NCBI GenBank assembly: GCA_945619025.1
Contig: CALZBJ010000001.1
Coordinates: 372,001 to 436,000, forward strand
DNA from: CALZBJ01 sp945619025
GTDB lineage: Bacteria; Pseudomonadota; Gammaproteobacteria; Cardiobacteriales; Wohlfahrtiimonadaceae
DNA length: 64,000 bases
Direction of reading: 5' to 3'
Shown here: positions 25,401 to 33,100 of the stretch, one piece after another
How the letters are laid out: every line of letters begins with the position of its first letter
Numbering within the stretch: position 1 is the first letter of the stretch
Made by a program: the position numbers and the translations under genes
Notes under the pieces: generated by a model
Seen by the model: the letters and a program-made list of their open reading frames with translations, nothing else
Databases searched by the model: none
What the model was told of the DNA's origin: nothing

Positions 25401-27360
25401 CCATGTCCTCATCTTTGCCAGCCGCTTGTTTATTGATATAAACACGCACTTTCTCAACACCTTGTGAGGCTGTACCTTTGATTTCTCCGAGTGAGTCATT
25501 GGTATAAGTAGTAAATTTACCCTGATCACTGCCTATATTCTCTACATTGCTTGGATCTTTCAAGGATGATGCAGTGGCAGATACCACAACATTTTCACCA
25601 TCATCTTTAACACTATCATTGATGGAAACTTTCACTTCATAAGATTTATTGCCGCTATCTTTAACGGTAAAGATTTCTGTTAAAGGCCCTTTAGAAGCTT
25701 TCAAAGCATCAGATACTTTCTCATCTGAGTCTAAGGTATACGTCCATTTACCAGAAGCATCTAACGTAAACGTACCATGATCGCCGGTGATTGTTTTACC
25801 CACCATTGTTTTTGTGGTTTTACTTGCTAAGTTTGGATCAATTTCGCTAGAAATCGTCACTGTTTTAGACACTTCACCTGCAATTTCAACCGTGTTAAGC
25901 ACATTTTCAATATTGTCATAATATCCGGTAATATTCGCACTTGGCGCATCAACGGTGTAGTCGACCGTTTTCGGATCTGTACTATTTCCAGCGCGATCAC
26001 TCACCGTTACCGTAGCGCTACCATCTTTAAGGCTCGCAGCAATGTCAGGCGTAATGTTAGCCGACCATTTACCTGCTTCATCAACAATCGCTTCTACCGT
26101 GATTGGTGTACCATCAGCTGTCTCAAATGTTACCGTGACTTTTTGGCCAGCTTCAACGCCGGTAGTCGTACCATCAATCGTAAAACCCTGCTTCGATGAA
26201 CTGCTTAAATCCCCCTCTCTTCCTTCGCTCCAAGTGACTTTATGGTCGCCTGCACTTGTGGTGATCTCAATCGTTGGCTCAACTATATCGAGTCCAGGAG
26301 TCTTATCTTCACCTGAATACCCAGGAAGCTCAGTATTGGCATGAATGGTATCACCTTGACGATCAACAGTCTTAGCTTCTACCGTAACTTTAGAACCATC
26401 GACAATGCCATCCTCTGGCTTCAACTGATACGTGTATTTTCCTTTTGACGAACCACCCGGACGATCTAACTCTACATCACGCTCAATCGTCACAGGATTA
26501 CCATCTTTATCAGTCCCCGTGATTTTAAGTGTCACAGGACCTTTTTCAACATTATCTGTTGTGCCGGTAATTTCACCTTTTGGCGTAATTTCTATAGCAA
26601 TTGAACTGCCCTTAGATACATTCACTATAATAGTGGAAGTAGTCGATAATTGATCCTTACTGCCGTCTGTTGCTGTCACTTCCAATGTATGCTGAGGTGC
26701 TAGATCATAATCAAGCTCTTTACCGTCCGCTAATTTGATAACACCGGTATTGGGATCGATGACAAACAGACCATTTTCATTGCCCCCCGTAATAGCATAC
26801 GTAAGCTTGTCGCCATCCACATCTTCATCTTTACCTGTTGTCGCATCATTGACATCATAAACCTCAAGGCCTTTAATGCCTTGTTTTACCGTGACTTTAA
26901 CATTCGCAAGAATTGGCCTATTATTGTCATCCCCAACATTTCCATTACCTGCGCCTGGTTTATTACTATCTCCTGGCTGAGTGTTTCCCTCATTACCGGT
27001 ATTACCGCCTTCGGAACCTGATCCGGACTTCTCACCGTCACCATCACTGCCGCCGGCTGCAAGTGCAATACCGCCTGCTGCGCCACCGCCTAGAAGGAAG
27101 GGGAGCCAGCCGAGCACTTCGCCATCTTCAAAGAGAAGATCGGAATGCTCATCTTCATCGTCGGTAAAGTAATTTTTGATCACAATTACCTTGCCACTTT
27201 TTAATTTTAAAATCAGATTGTTTCCATCTTGCACAAATTCCGCTACATCCGAACGCTTTAGATGGGTATGAATCGTCGCAATATCGCCTAAGATAATGGT
27301 CGATCCTTCCACTGTAACTTCGCTTAATGTTTTTTTGTCTACGACAAGAAATGATGACAT
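22432..27360 (-). CDS. BapA-like giant surface adhesin, type I secretion substrate
   Basis: 1,642-residue repeat adhesin without a Sec signal. Residues 1-95 resemble the BapA N-terminal prefix (beta-rich, GDIATIHTHLKRSDVAEF). Next come a Gly/Ala segment (LLGGGAAGGIALAAGG) and a Gly/Ser/Asn linker to about 150, then a cadherin-like domain to about 250. At least two Ig-like repeats with the TVSDRAGNSTDP / KVTDNAGNTSDP ending follow, then a VCBS-like block (about 470-580) and a PA14-like region (GKADDTAMIKIGDG, about 1300-1400). The tail is acidic. No RTX nonapeptides seen. The T1SS genes lie 0.7 kb away, divergently. Predicted role: biofilm or host adhesion. Confidence 0.88.
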   Translation of the reverse strand: MSSFLVVDKKTLSEVTVEGSTIILGDIATIHTHLKRSDVAEFVQDGNNLILKLKSGKVIVIKNYFTDDEDEHSDLLFEDGEVLGWLPFLLGGGAAGGIALAAGGSDGDGEKSGSGSEGGNTGNEGNTQPGDSNKPGAGNGNVGDDNNRPILANVKVTVKQGIKGLEVYDVNDATTGKDEDVDGDKLTYAITGGNENGLFVIDPNTGVIKLADGKELDYDLAPQHTLEVTATDGSKDQLSTTSTIIVNVSKGSSIAIEITPKGEITGTTDNVEKGPVTLKITGTDKDGNPVTIERDVELDRPGGSSKGKYTYQLKPEDGIVDGSKVTVEAKTVDRQGDTIHANTELPGYSGEDKTPGLDIVEPTIEITTSAGDHKVTWSEGREGDLSSSSKQGFTIDGTTTGVEAGQKVTVTFETADGTPITVEAIVDEAGKWSANITPDIAASLKDGSATVTVSDRAGNSTDPKTVDYTVDAPSANITGYYDNIENVLNTVEIAGEVSKTVTISSEIDPNLASKTTKTMVGKTITGDHGTFTLDASGKWTYTLDSDEKVSDALKASKGPLTEIFTVKDSGNKSYEVKVSINDSVKDDGENVVVSATASSLKDPSNVENIGSDQGKFTTYTNDSLGEIKGTASQGVEKVRVYINKQAAGKDEDMDSLGYPQYFEVAVKDGKWSLSEQDLTDGLQKTWWADQLRNDNIYLQVRAVDPTTGKVGEVSEEYTFVVDTVAPEATYVNYADGKVTALVSSNPKDKHHAKTGDAVMVKYIDQAGDVKIATGKVGEPAVADKPYLSISVDVKDLDPTKEFKVYVKDNAGNIGVNNDIDIDPTTVTLPIPEIDQYLDHKNNPDGKVQVIVNGGHSDDPEGQISGTVVLNEYQKSMVDEVRIFIYDNPNQFIKIPADQLVPVEGKQDTYRWTTKPGDLSTVTTTGKLAEGEVTLYAATYNKESGSLSKLSPPFKVTIDVTAPEITIESVAEDGIVSQSEKENGFSIKGSATGVEEGNIVTVDFNGETYEGTVTNVKNGHGSWEIKIPSRDASTLEDGETEEATAKVTDNAGNTSDPSSKSAKIHLTVLASTELIEIDEDSGPVTGQVTKTGYSLYHELASEIPPEIGVVEFDSYAYSGQFTFTPAKDWSGTFEFDILVRDGYGNENIVKQIIKVNPVADAPVLKTEVNFDVGKLSLNKYVWKEVGFTKDRWGRLKQDREYKIGDKTYDFHNTVGDDGKDRGHGSGINETTLVDGINALLAHKKPDSHALTNDMKSEGWIDNERPGEGLATGDVVFINGLVYLEAGKAYKYEGKADDTAMIKIGDGVSSKYVSWQGLGNQGLAEDLFTVEESGFYTFDLYIYNQDGIGNYNFKVTEADGTDVKYFPNIEAAQKEVSGLVHIDGTLQGSGGKGFYGVKFGYTGSETDNVDLEGVAASLTDRDGSETLSMTLMGLVEGTKLFYTAVDMDGKEALKSAIADAEGKITVDGVHNILDFKNLSLDLPAGIATGKLNVELTVTATETGNKDSKSTTTTFDVNVVKPMAAEKIMLDESNEGDTGELLSAADALQAETPVAFNAALGISVPKAAMDTPKWTSELAEGLLSDTDGGAYINVDVDEASETVTFSTDQTSDEVGSIDATMLFVADTHDPISFEDLLNHDSTSII

Positions 27361-27491
27361 GTTTTCTAACCTTAATTTAAATTTTGGGCGGCATATACCT
27401 GCTAAAACAGGTGGATTACACCACTTTGCTACCTAAGATAATGAGATTTAGCCAAAGATGGCTCGATAAGATGATGCGCTCTGTGTGACCG
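27361..27491 (-). promoter_or_regulatory. Structured 5' leader of the adhesin gene
   Basis: 131 bp between the lipoprotein stop and the adhesin ATG. Read on minus it holds three successive hairpins: AGCCA-TCTT-TGGCT (27454-27441 region), GTGG-TGTAAT-CCAC (27423-27410 region), and ACCTG-TTTTAG-CAGGT (27412-27397). The last two share bases and cannot both be fully formed. None is followed by a T-run, so these are not simple terminators. Confidence 0.5.
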
Positions 27492-27935
27492 TTATCGATT
27501 CGGCCTTCCAGCGCTGATCGGTTTTTCCACAATAAACGGCCTGCCATGCCCATCGAGGGTGAGAACATATTCACTCGAATGCGGCGCTGACAAAATGTTG
27601 ACGTTTAACGCGTGCGCAGCACTATTGCCCTTACAGTTCTTAACGGCAAAGAGGTAATTTGCTAGGGGAAGATGATATTCGGCACGATCCTTGACAAAAA
27701 ATTGCCCAACGGCCGTGTCATTTATATAAAAAATAGTGGGACAATTTTGATTCTCTATCGTATCATTGTTACGCAATTTACTATCTCTTGAAACCTTCAC
27801 CGATTGTGCATTGTCGCCATTCGCGTTTTGATAAGGATTTTCAACAGTACTCGTAGTAACGCATCCCGCTAACACAGCAGCAGTAGAAATTACGGCAAGA
27901 GTCCTTCTAGATTGCCATAATGCATAGATTTTCAT
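27492..27935 (-). CDS. Lipoprotein of unknown function beside the adhesin
   Basis: 147-residue lipoprotein precursor with signal peptide and lipobox LAGC (cysteine 25). The mature part has a disordered stretch (about 30-60) and then a small beta-rich domain with two cysteines (NCPTIFYIND... AVKNCKG) that could form a disulfide. I do not recognise the family. It is co-oriented with the adhesin and 131 bp upstream of it, and divergent from the T1SS genes, so a role in adhesin export or anchoring is plausible but inferred only from position. Confidence 0.7.
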   Translation of the reverse strand: MKIYALWQSRRTLAVISTAAVLAGCVTTSTVENPYQNANGDNAQSVKVSRDSKLRNNDTIENQNCPTIFYINDTAVGQFFVKDRAEYHLPLANYLFAVKNCKGNSAAHALNVNILSAPHSSEYVLTLDGHGRPFIVEKPISAGRPNR

Positions 27936-28072
27936 GTTTAAATCGCCTATTAAATTTGGGTGTCTAATTTTGTATTGTTAAGTTATGTAATATACTGTAA
28001 AGAAATATAATGAATCATCTATTATTAGTCAATAGCTTACAAAATATTTATATCGACAAAATGGTGTATTAA

Positions 28073-29425
28073 ATGAAACATTGGCGCATTCCAAAATATG
28101 CTGCTTTCTTGACAGCGGTCATTTTTACGGGCTGTACAAGCCCCTCAGACCCTGTTACAGAGAGCGCTGCAACGCCGGCAAACGAACCGATTATTTTTCC
28201 AAAAAAAGCGACGCAATCAATTTTCTCTTTACAAGAGGCGGCGGATCGTGTTGTGGCCTATCATCCGCGCATTACCCAAGCCTTAAGTGAAGCGAAAGGT
28301 GAGGAGGAGATGATTAACGTCGCCAAAGCCAATTATTACCCGCAGATCAAAGGCGGTTTAGGCGTGGGATATGATCAAAATGCCTCCGGCGCGCGCAGTG
28401 ATAATACGAAAACCGTCGATTTCGAAATTCGCCAGACCCTCTATGATTTTGGGAAAACGGCGAGCAGTGTTAAACGGGCGGAATATGGCCATGAAAGCGC
28501 TAAAGTCCGCAGCTCAATTACTCAAGAAGAGCTCATTCATACCGCGACGACCACCCTTGTTGAAGCCGTGCGCCAGAAGAAGATGATCGAGCTTTCTCAA
28601 CAGCAAGTTGTCCGCGTTAATTCATTGGTTGGCCTTGTCGATGAGCGCCATAACAAGGGGGCGAGCAATCTTTCCGACCTCCTTCACGCGCAATCTCGGC
28701 TCAATGATGTCAAATCCGAAGAGCTCGACGCGCTTGCTCATTATCAAACCAAATTACAGACGCTTAAAATTCTGCTCGGTGCCCCGTCGATGCTTGGAGT
28801 CAAGCTTGATGCGCTCCCTAAAGAGTTTGCCAACAGTTGCGCAATGCCGATCAATTGGGAGGCGATTCCTGAATATGTAATGGCTGATCTTGAATCAAAA
28901 CGCGCCCGCGCCGATCTTGAGCTCGCCCGCGCTGAAGAAAAACCGACGATCTATGTGGCCGGACATTCCGCCCATCCACTCAATAATACTGATCGCTATC
29001 GCTCGCGCATGGATTCGAAAATCTCGCTCAATGTGTCGATGCCGGTCTATCAAGGGGGTGGATTATCCGCGCAAAAACGCGCCTCTGAAAATTATGCCCA
29101 CGCGGCGGCGGCTCGAAAAGAGGAGGTTCGCCTCGATATTGAGCAATATATGAGTGATGCGGCGGTGCGTCTTAATAATATGAGAGCCCGCCAATCGCTA
29201 TTAAATGATCGCGTGAAAAATCTCTCGGCCACTCGGGATCTCTATAAAAAGCAATATCTCGATCTTGGCACCCGCTCGCTCGTTGATCTACTCAACTCTG
29301 AGCAAGAATTTCACCGCGCGCAAGTGGATGTGGAAAATAACCAACTCGACATCATTCAAACTGAGCTCAACTGCGCCTATTATCACGGTAAACTGCGTGA
29401 ATTTTTTAACATTGCCCAGCCCTAA
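28073..29425 (+). CDS. TolC-family outer-membrane channel protein of the type I secretion system
   Basis: 450-residue outer-membrane efflux protein with two coiled-coil OEP repeats (about 55-250 and 265-445). The N-terminus looks like a lipoprotein signal (AVIFTGC, cysteine 21), which is common in OprM-type channels but unusual for a T1SS channel. The conserved IRQTLYDFGKT and VSMPVYQGG segments are typical of TolC proteins of adhesin T1SS loci. It heads an apparent three-gene operon with the ABC and HlyD-like genes (37-bp gap, then 4-bp overlap) and is divergent from the unknown lipoprotein. Confidence 0.92.
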   Translation: MKHWRIPKYAAFLTAVIFTGCTSPSDPVTESAATPANEPIIFPKKATQSIFSLQEAADRVVAYHPRITQALSEAKGEEEMINVAKANYYPQIKGGLGVGYDQNASGARSDNTKTVDFEIRQTLYDFGKTASSVKRAEYGHESAKVRSSITQEELIHTATTTLVEAVRQKKMIELSQQQVVRVNSLVGLVDERHNKGASNLSDLLHAQSRLNDVKSEELDALAHYQTKLQTLKILLGAPSMLGVKLDALPKEFANSCAMPINWEAIPEYVMADLESKRARADLELARAEEKPTIYVAGHSAHPLNNTDRYRSRMDSKISLNVSMPVYQGGGLSAQKRASENYAHAAAARKEEVRLDIEQYMSDAAVRLNNMRARQSLLNDRVKNLSATRDLYKKQYLDLGTRSLVDLLNSEQEFHRAQVDVENNQLDIIQTELNCAYYHGKLREFFNIAQP

Positions 29426-29462
29426 TTCCCGATTTTAATCGCCGAAAAACAACTAATATCCC

Positions 29463-31583
29463 ATGAAAAAGACTACCGAATATACCGACTGGATCGAAGC
29501 GATCGTCACCGTTGCCAAGCATTATCGTCTTGAATGCTCTAAGGAGAATATCTCGCTCACCAGTGCATGGCTCCACGATCAGCCGGCGAGCGATGTGCTC
29601 CGTGCGATGGCTCGTCAAGCGGGACTTTCGGTGAGTGTAATTCAATTGCGAGAGAACGATCTCAACGTCTGGCGTTTGCCCCTTGTGGTGCAATTAAATG
29701 AAGGGCAGATCGGCGTCATCGATACCATCGATAATGAAGGAAATATCGGCATTACCTACGCTGGCGATGGCGGAGTGAAAAGTGAGATTTCAAAGGCGGC
29801 TCTCCTTAAAAATACAGCGCTTGCCATCGTGCTTCGTCCGTCACACACCGTTCCCGATTCGCGCATCGACGCCTATATTAAACCCTTCAAACGGGATTGG
29901 TTTAAGCGCCTTGTACTGCGGGATTGGAAACCCTACAGCCATATTTTTATCGCCTCTTTTTTAGTCAATATTTTGGCGTTATCGGGGATTTTATTTACCC
30001 GCCAAGTCTACGACCGCGTCATTCCGGCAGAGTCCTACCCCACTCTTTACGTGCTCTTTGGGGGCGTCGCCATCGCGATTATCTTTGGCTATATTTTGCG
30101 AAAACTTAGAACACGCGTCACCGATCTTCTAGGAAAACGCGCCGATCTACGGATCTCTGATCGCGTCTTTGGCCACGCACTGCGCATTAAAAATTCTCAT
30201 AAACCAAAATCAACGGGCACTTTTATCTCTCAAATTCGCGAGCTTGATAGCGTTCGGGAACTGCTTACATCCACTACCGTTATCGCCTTCGCCGACATGC
30301 CCTTTTTTATTCTCTTTTGCCTCGTCTTTTGGTTTTTAGCCGGTCCGCTGGTGTGGATTCCGATTGTCGCCGTGATATTAATGGTTCTCCCCGGGCTCTT
30401 TGCACAGAAAAAATTGCACTACTACGCCAATCAAAATATGCGGGAAAATTCGCTCCGTAATGCGATGCTTGTCGAGGCGATTCAAGGCGGTGAGGACATT
30501 AAACTTCTTCAAGCCGAACAGCGTTTCCAGCATCAATGGAATAATTATAATGCAGTGTCAGCGGACTTAAATTTAAAGCTGCGCTCACTCACGAGTACGC
30601 TGATGACGTGGACGCAAACCGTGCAAACCTCAGCCTTTGCGGTGATCGTTCTCTTTGGCGCGCCGATGGTAATTAGTGGGGATCTCACCACCGGATCGCT
30701 CATTGCTGCCTCCATTTTAGGGGGACGCATGATTGCGCCAATGGCAGGACTGACGCAGGTGCTCGTGCGCTGGCAACAAGCGAAAGTGGCGCTCCTTGGC
30801 ATTAATCAATTGATGGCGCTCCCCGTCGATACCCCCCCTGGCGAAAAACGAGTGCATAAACCGTCAATTGAGGGGCATTATGTATTTAAAGAAGCGGCAT
30901 TTTTCTACGGTGAAGAAAACACAACACCGGCGCTTTACATCCAAAACCTAAGTATCAATCCCGGTGAAAAAATCGCAATTTTAGGGCGAAATGGTGCGGG
31001 GAAATCTACCCTGTTACAAGCACTTTCTGGACTCATTGAACCGCGCGCGGGACTCGTAACGCTCGATCATGTGAGCATGAATCATATCGATCCCGCCGAT
31101 CTTCGCCGCGATATTGCGCTGATGAGTCAAAACTCGATGCTCTTCCATGGCACCATTCGTGAAAATCTTCTCCTCGGCGCGCCGATGGCCAGTGACGACG
31201 ATCTCTTAAACGCGCTTAAAGTGAGTGGCGCTCTGGAATTTATCCGTAAATTACCGACGGGGCTCGATCATGTGATTGCTGAAGGAGGGCTTGGACTTTC
31301 GGGCGGTCAGCGTCAATCTCTGCTCCTGTCGCGCACCTTAATCCGGCAACCCCATATTCTCCTACTCGACGAACCCACCGCGTCGCTTGATGAGGTGACT
31401 GAGCAACAATTTATTCGCGAGCTAACCGCGTCAAGCCGAGGGAAAACCGTGATCATTGCGACTCATAAAATGAGCATTCTAAAGAGTGTTGATCGCGTGA
31501 TTGTGGTGGCCAATGGGCAAATTGTCCTCGATGAACCGAAAGCCGCCGCCCTTGCAAAACTCACCGGGAAGAAAGCACAATGA
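29463..31583 (+). CDS. Type I secretion ABC transporter (LapB/HlyB-like)
   Basis: 706-residue inner-membrane ABC exporter. It has an N-terminal C39-like domain without the peptidase cysteine (about 1-130), as in HlyB/LapB transporters that do not cleave the substrate. A six-span membrane domain (about 155-440) and a nucleotide-binding domain (about 475-706) follow. Walker A is GRNGAGKST near 507, signature LGLSGGQRQ near 612, Walker B LLLDEPTAS near 632, switch His in IATHK. Its stop overlaps the HlyD-like start by 4 bp. The cognate substrate is probably the 1,642-residue adhesin. Confidence 0.93.
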   Translation: MKKTTEYTDWIEAIVTVAKHYRLECSKENISLTSAWLHDQPASDVLRAMARQAGLSVSVIQLRENDLNVWRLPLVVQLNEGQIGVIDTIDNEGNIGITYAGDGGVKSEISKAALLKNTALAIVLRPSHTVPDSRIDAYIKPFKRDWFKRLVLRDWKPYSHIFIASFLVNILALSGILFTRQVYDRVIPAESYPTLYVLFGGVAIAIIFGYILRKLRTRVTDLLGKRADLRISDRVFGHALRIKNSHKPKSTGTFISQIRELDSVRELLTSTTVIAFADMPFFILFCLVFWFLAGPLVWIPIVAVILMVLPGLFAQKKLHYYANQNMRENSLRNAMLVEAIQGGEDIKLLQAEQRFQHQWNNYNAVSADLNLKLRSLTSTLMTWTQTVQTSAFAVIVLFGAPMVISGDLTTGSLIAASILGGRMIAPMAGLTQVLVRWQQAKVALLGINQLMALPVDTPPGEKRVHKPSIEGHYVFKEAAFFYGEENTTPALYIQNLSINPGEKIAILGRNGAGKSTLLQALSGLIEPRAGLVTLDHVSMNHIDPADLRRDIALMSQNSMLFHGTIRENLLLGAPMASDDDLLNALKVSGALEFIRKLPTGLDHVIAEGGLGLSGGQRQSLLLSRTLIRQPHILLLDEPTASLDEVTEQQFIRELTASSRGKTVIIATHKMSILKSVDRVIVVANGQIVLDEPKAAALAKLTGKKAQ

Positions 31584-32848
31584 TTGAAATTAACGCAAAC
31601 TCAGCGCCCAATGCGCCCCAAAATCATACACCCCAATCAAGCGAACGTCATCCTGCCCTGCTGATCGATTATGAGGAGGATCGTATCCGCTATCAGGATC
31701 ATATTGATGAGGCGGAGATCGTTAAATCCTCCCGCATTATCTGGGCCTTTGTGGCGCTGATTGGCGCGCTCTTTATCTGGTCCTATTTTGCCAAACTCGT
31801 TGAAGTGACGACGGGGACCGGAAAAGTCGTCCCTACCTCACGGGAGCAGATTATTCAATCGCTTGAAGGGGGGATTCTGTCGGAACTTTTTGTGCGTGAA
31901 GGCGATCAGGTTGAACAAAATCAGATTCTCGCGCAACTTGATCTCACCAAAACCGAAGCCACCGTTGAAGAGAGCGCTACCCGCTACCGCGCATCGCTTG
32001 CCAAGATCGCAAGGTTAGAAGCTGAAGTGAATCAGAGCGAACTTGTTTTCCCTCAAGATCTACAAAAATATCAGGACCTACTTCAAGTGGAGATGAGGCT
32101 TTATGAAGCGCGCCAAAAAGCCCTCGATGAGTCCATTGCCGGATTAGAGCATTCGTTAGCACTGGTAGAAGAGGAATTAGCGCTCACCCAAAATCTTGCA
32201 TCACAAGGGGCCGCGAGCAACGTTGAAGTGCTCAAACTTCAGCGCCAAGTAAGCGAGCTACACCTTAAAATTACCGATAAACGCTCAGAACATATTGTCC
32301 GTGCTCGGGAGGAATTAAACCGCACTAAAGCCGAGGCTGATTCGCTTGAATCGGTGATTCGAGGCCGTGAAGATTCGCTCTCTCGCTTAACGCTTCGCTC
32401 GCCTGTTCGTGGCATTGTGAAAAATGTCGCCGTTACCACCCGCGGCGGAATTATCCCCCCAAATGGTGAACTGATGCAGATTGTCCCGCTTGAAGATCAG
32501 CTCTTAATTGAAGCGCGCATCTCTCCTCGGGATATCGCTTATATCTATCCAGGCCAGCCGGCCAAGGTCAAAATAACCGCCTATGATTACGCCATTTTTG
32601 GCGGACTTGAAGGTGAGGTAACGCTGATTTCACCGGACACCATTCAAGATGAATTTAAGCCCGAGCTCTTCTATTATCGCGTTTTTATCCGCACCGATAC
32701 CGATTCCCTTACCGATAAAGCGGGCAATCCCTACGCCATCGTCCCCGGCATGATCGCCTCTGTTGATATTAAAACTGGCGAAAAAACCGTTTTTGATTAT
32801 CTGATGAAACCCTTCGGACGCGTTAAAGATGCCATGCGCGAGCGCTAA
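31580..32848 (+). CDS. Type I secretion periplasmic adaptor, HlyD/LapC-like
   Basis: 422-residue membrane fusion protein linking the ABC transporter to the TolC-like channel. It has a short cytoplasmic N-terminus, one membrane span (about 50-70), a lipoyl-like half motif (SLEGGILSELFVREGDQV, about 93-110), a long coiled coil (about 130-275) and a C-terminal beta-barrel domain. The start overlaps the ABC gene, consistent with translational coupling. It is followed by a terminator shared with the tRNA gene. Confidence 0.93.
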   Translation: MIEINANSAPNAPQNHTPQSSERHPALLIDYEEDRIRYQDHIDEAEIVKSSRIIWAFVALIGALFIWSYFAKLVEVTTGTGKVVPTSREQIIQSLEGGILSELFVREGDQVEQNQILAQLDLTKTEATVEESATRYRASLAKIARLEAEVNQSELVFPQDLQKYQDLLQVEMRLYEARQKALDESIAGLEHSLALVEEELALTQNLASQGAASNVEVLKLQRQVSELHLKITDKRSEHIVRAREELNRTKAEADSLESVIRGREDSLSRLTLRSPVRGIVKNVAVTTRGGIIPPNGELMQIVPLEDQLLIEARISPRDIAYIYPGQPAKVKITAYDYAIFGGLEGEVTLISPDTIQDEFKPELFYYRVFIRTDTDSLTDKAGNPYAIVPGMIASVDIKTGEKTVFDYLMKPFGRVKDAMRER

Positions 32849-32880
32849 TTCTGACACATCTCAAGACATAATGGGAACAC

Positions 32881-32928
32881 AAAAAAGCCTTTAACACCAC
32901 TCAACACGAGGATATTAAAGGCTTTTTT
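32881..32928. terminator. Bidirectional terminator between the T1SS operon and tRNA-Arg
   Basis: AAAAAAGCCTTTAA (32881-32894) pairs perfectly with TTAAAGGCTTTTTT (32915-32928). It ends the hlyD-like gene on plus and the tRNA transcript on minus. Confidence 0.9.
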
Positions 32929-32937
32929 ATTTCGATC

Positions 32938-33014
32938 TGGCGCGCCCAAGAGGGATCGAACCTCTGACCTTCAGTTTCGGAAACTGACACTCTATCCAAC
33001 TGAGCTATGGGCGC
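32938..33014 (-). tRNA. tRNA-Arg (anticodon CCG)
   Basis: 77 nt, cloverleaf read by eye. Acceptor GCGCCCA/TGGGCGC, D arm with GTTGG, anticodon stem TCAGT/ACTGA around loop TTCCGAA (anticodon CCG, reads CGG), T arm AGAGG/CCTCT with TTCGATC, discriminator G and encoded CCA. A TATAAT -10 box lies at 33033-33038, about 20 bp upstream on the minus strand. The D-stem closing pair is a wobble (GCTC/GAGT). Confidence 0.97.
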
Positions 33015-33032
33015 TTGTAATAATAGAAAGGC

Positions 33033-33038
33033 ATTATA
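33033..33038 (-). promoter_or_regulatory. -10 box of tRNA-Arg
   Basis: TATAAT on the minus strand, about 20 bp before the mature tRNA 5' end. A clear -35 was not seen. Confidence 0.55.
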
Positions 33039-33100
33039 CAAGATTTTTACTAAAAAGGGGAAGATTGCGGATTTTCTTCCTCTTTTTATCAACTCTAATT

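Noticed and set aside
22432..27360. RTX-type calcium repeats in the adhesin
   Set aside because: No GGxGxDxUx nonapeptides were found in the C-terminal region; the Gly-rich stretch is an N-terminal linker.
27361..27491. c-di-GMP (GEMM) riboswitch before the adhesin
   Set aside because: The leader has an AGGTAGC stretch similar to part of GEMM but lacks the conserved GCAAA tetraloop receptor and core; kept only as an unassigned structured leader.
32938..33014. att site duplication of the tRNA-Arg 3' end
   Set aside because: Searched by eye for the terminal 15 bases in both directions; no convincing second copy within the window.
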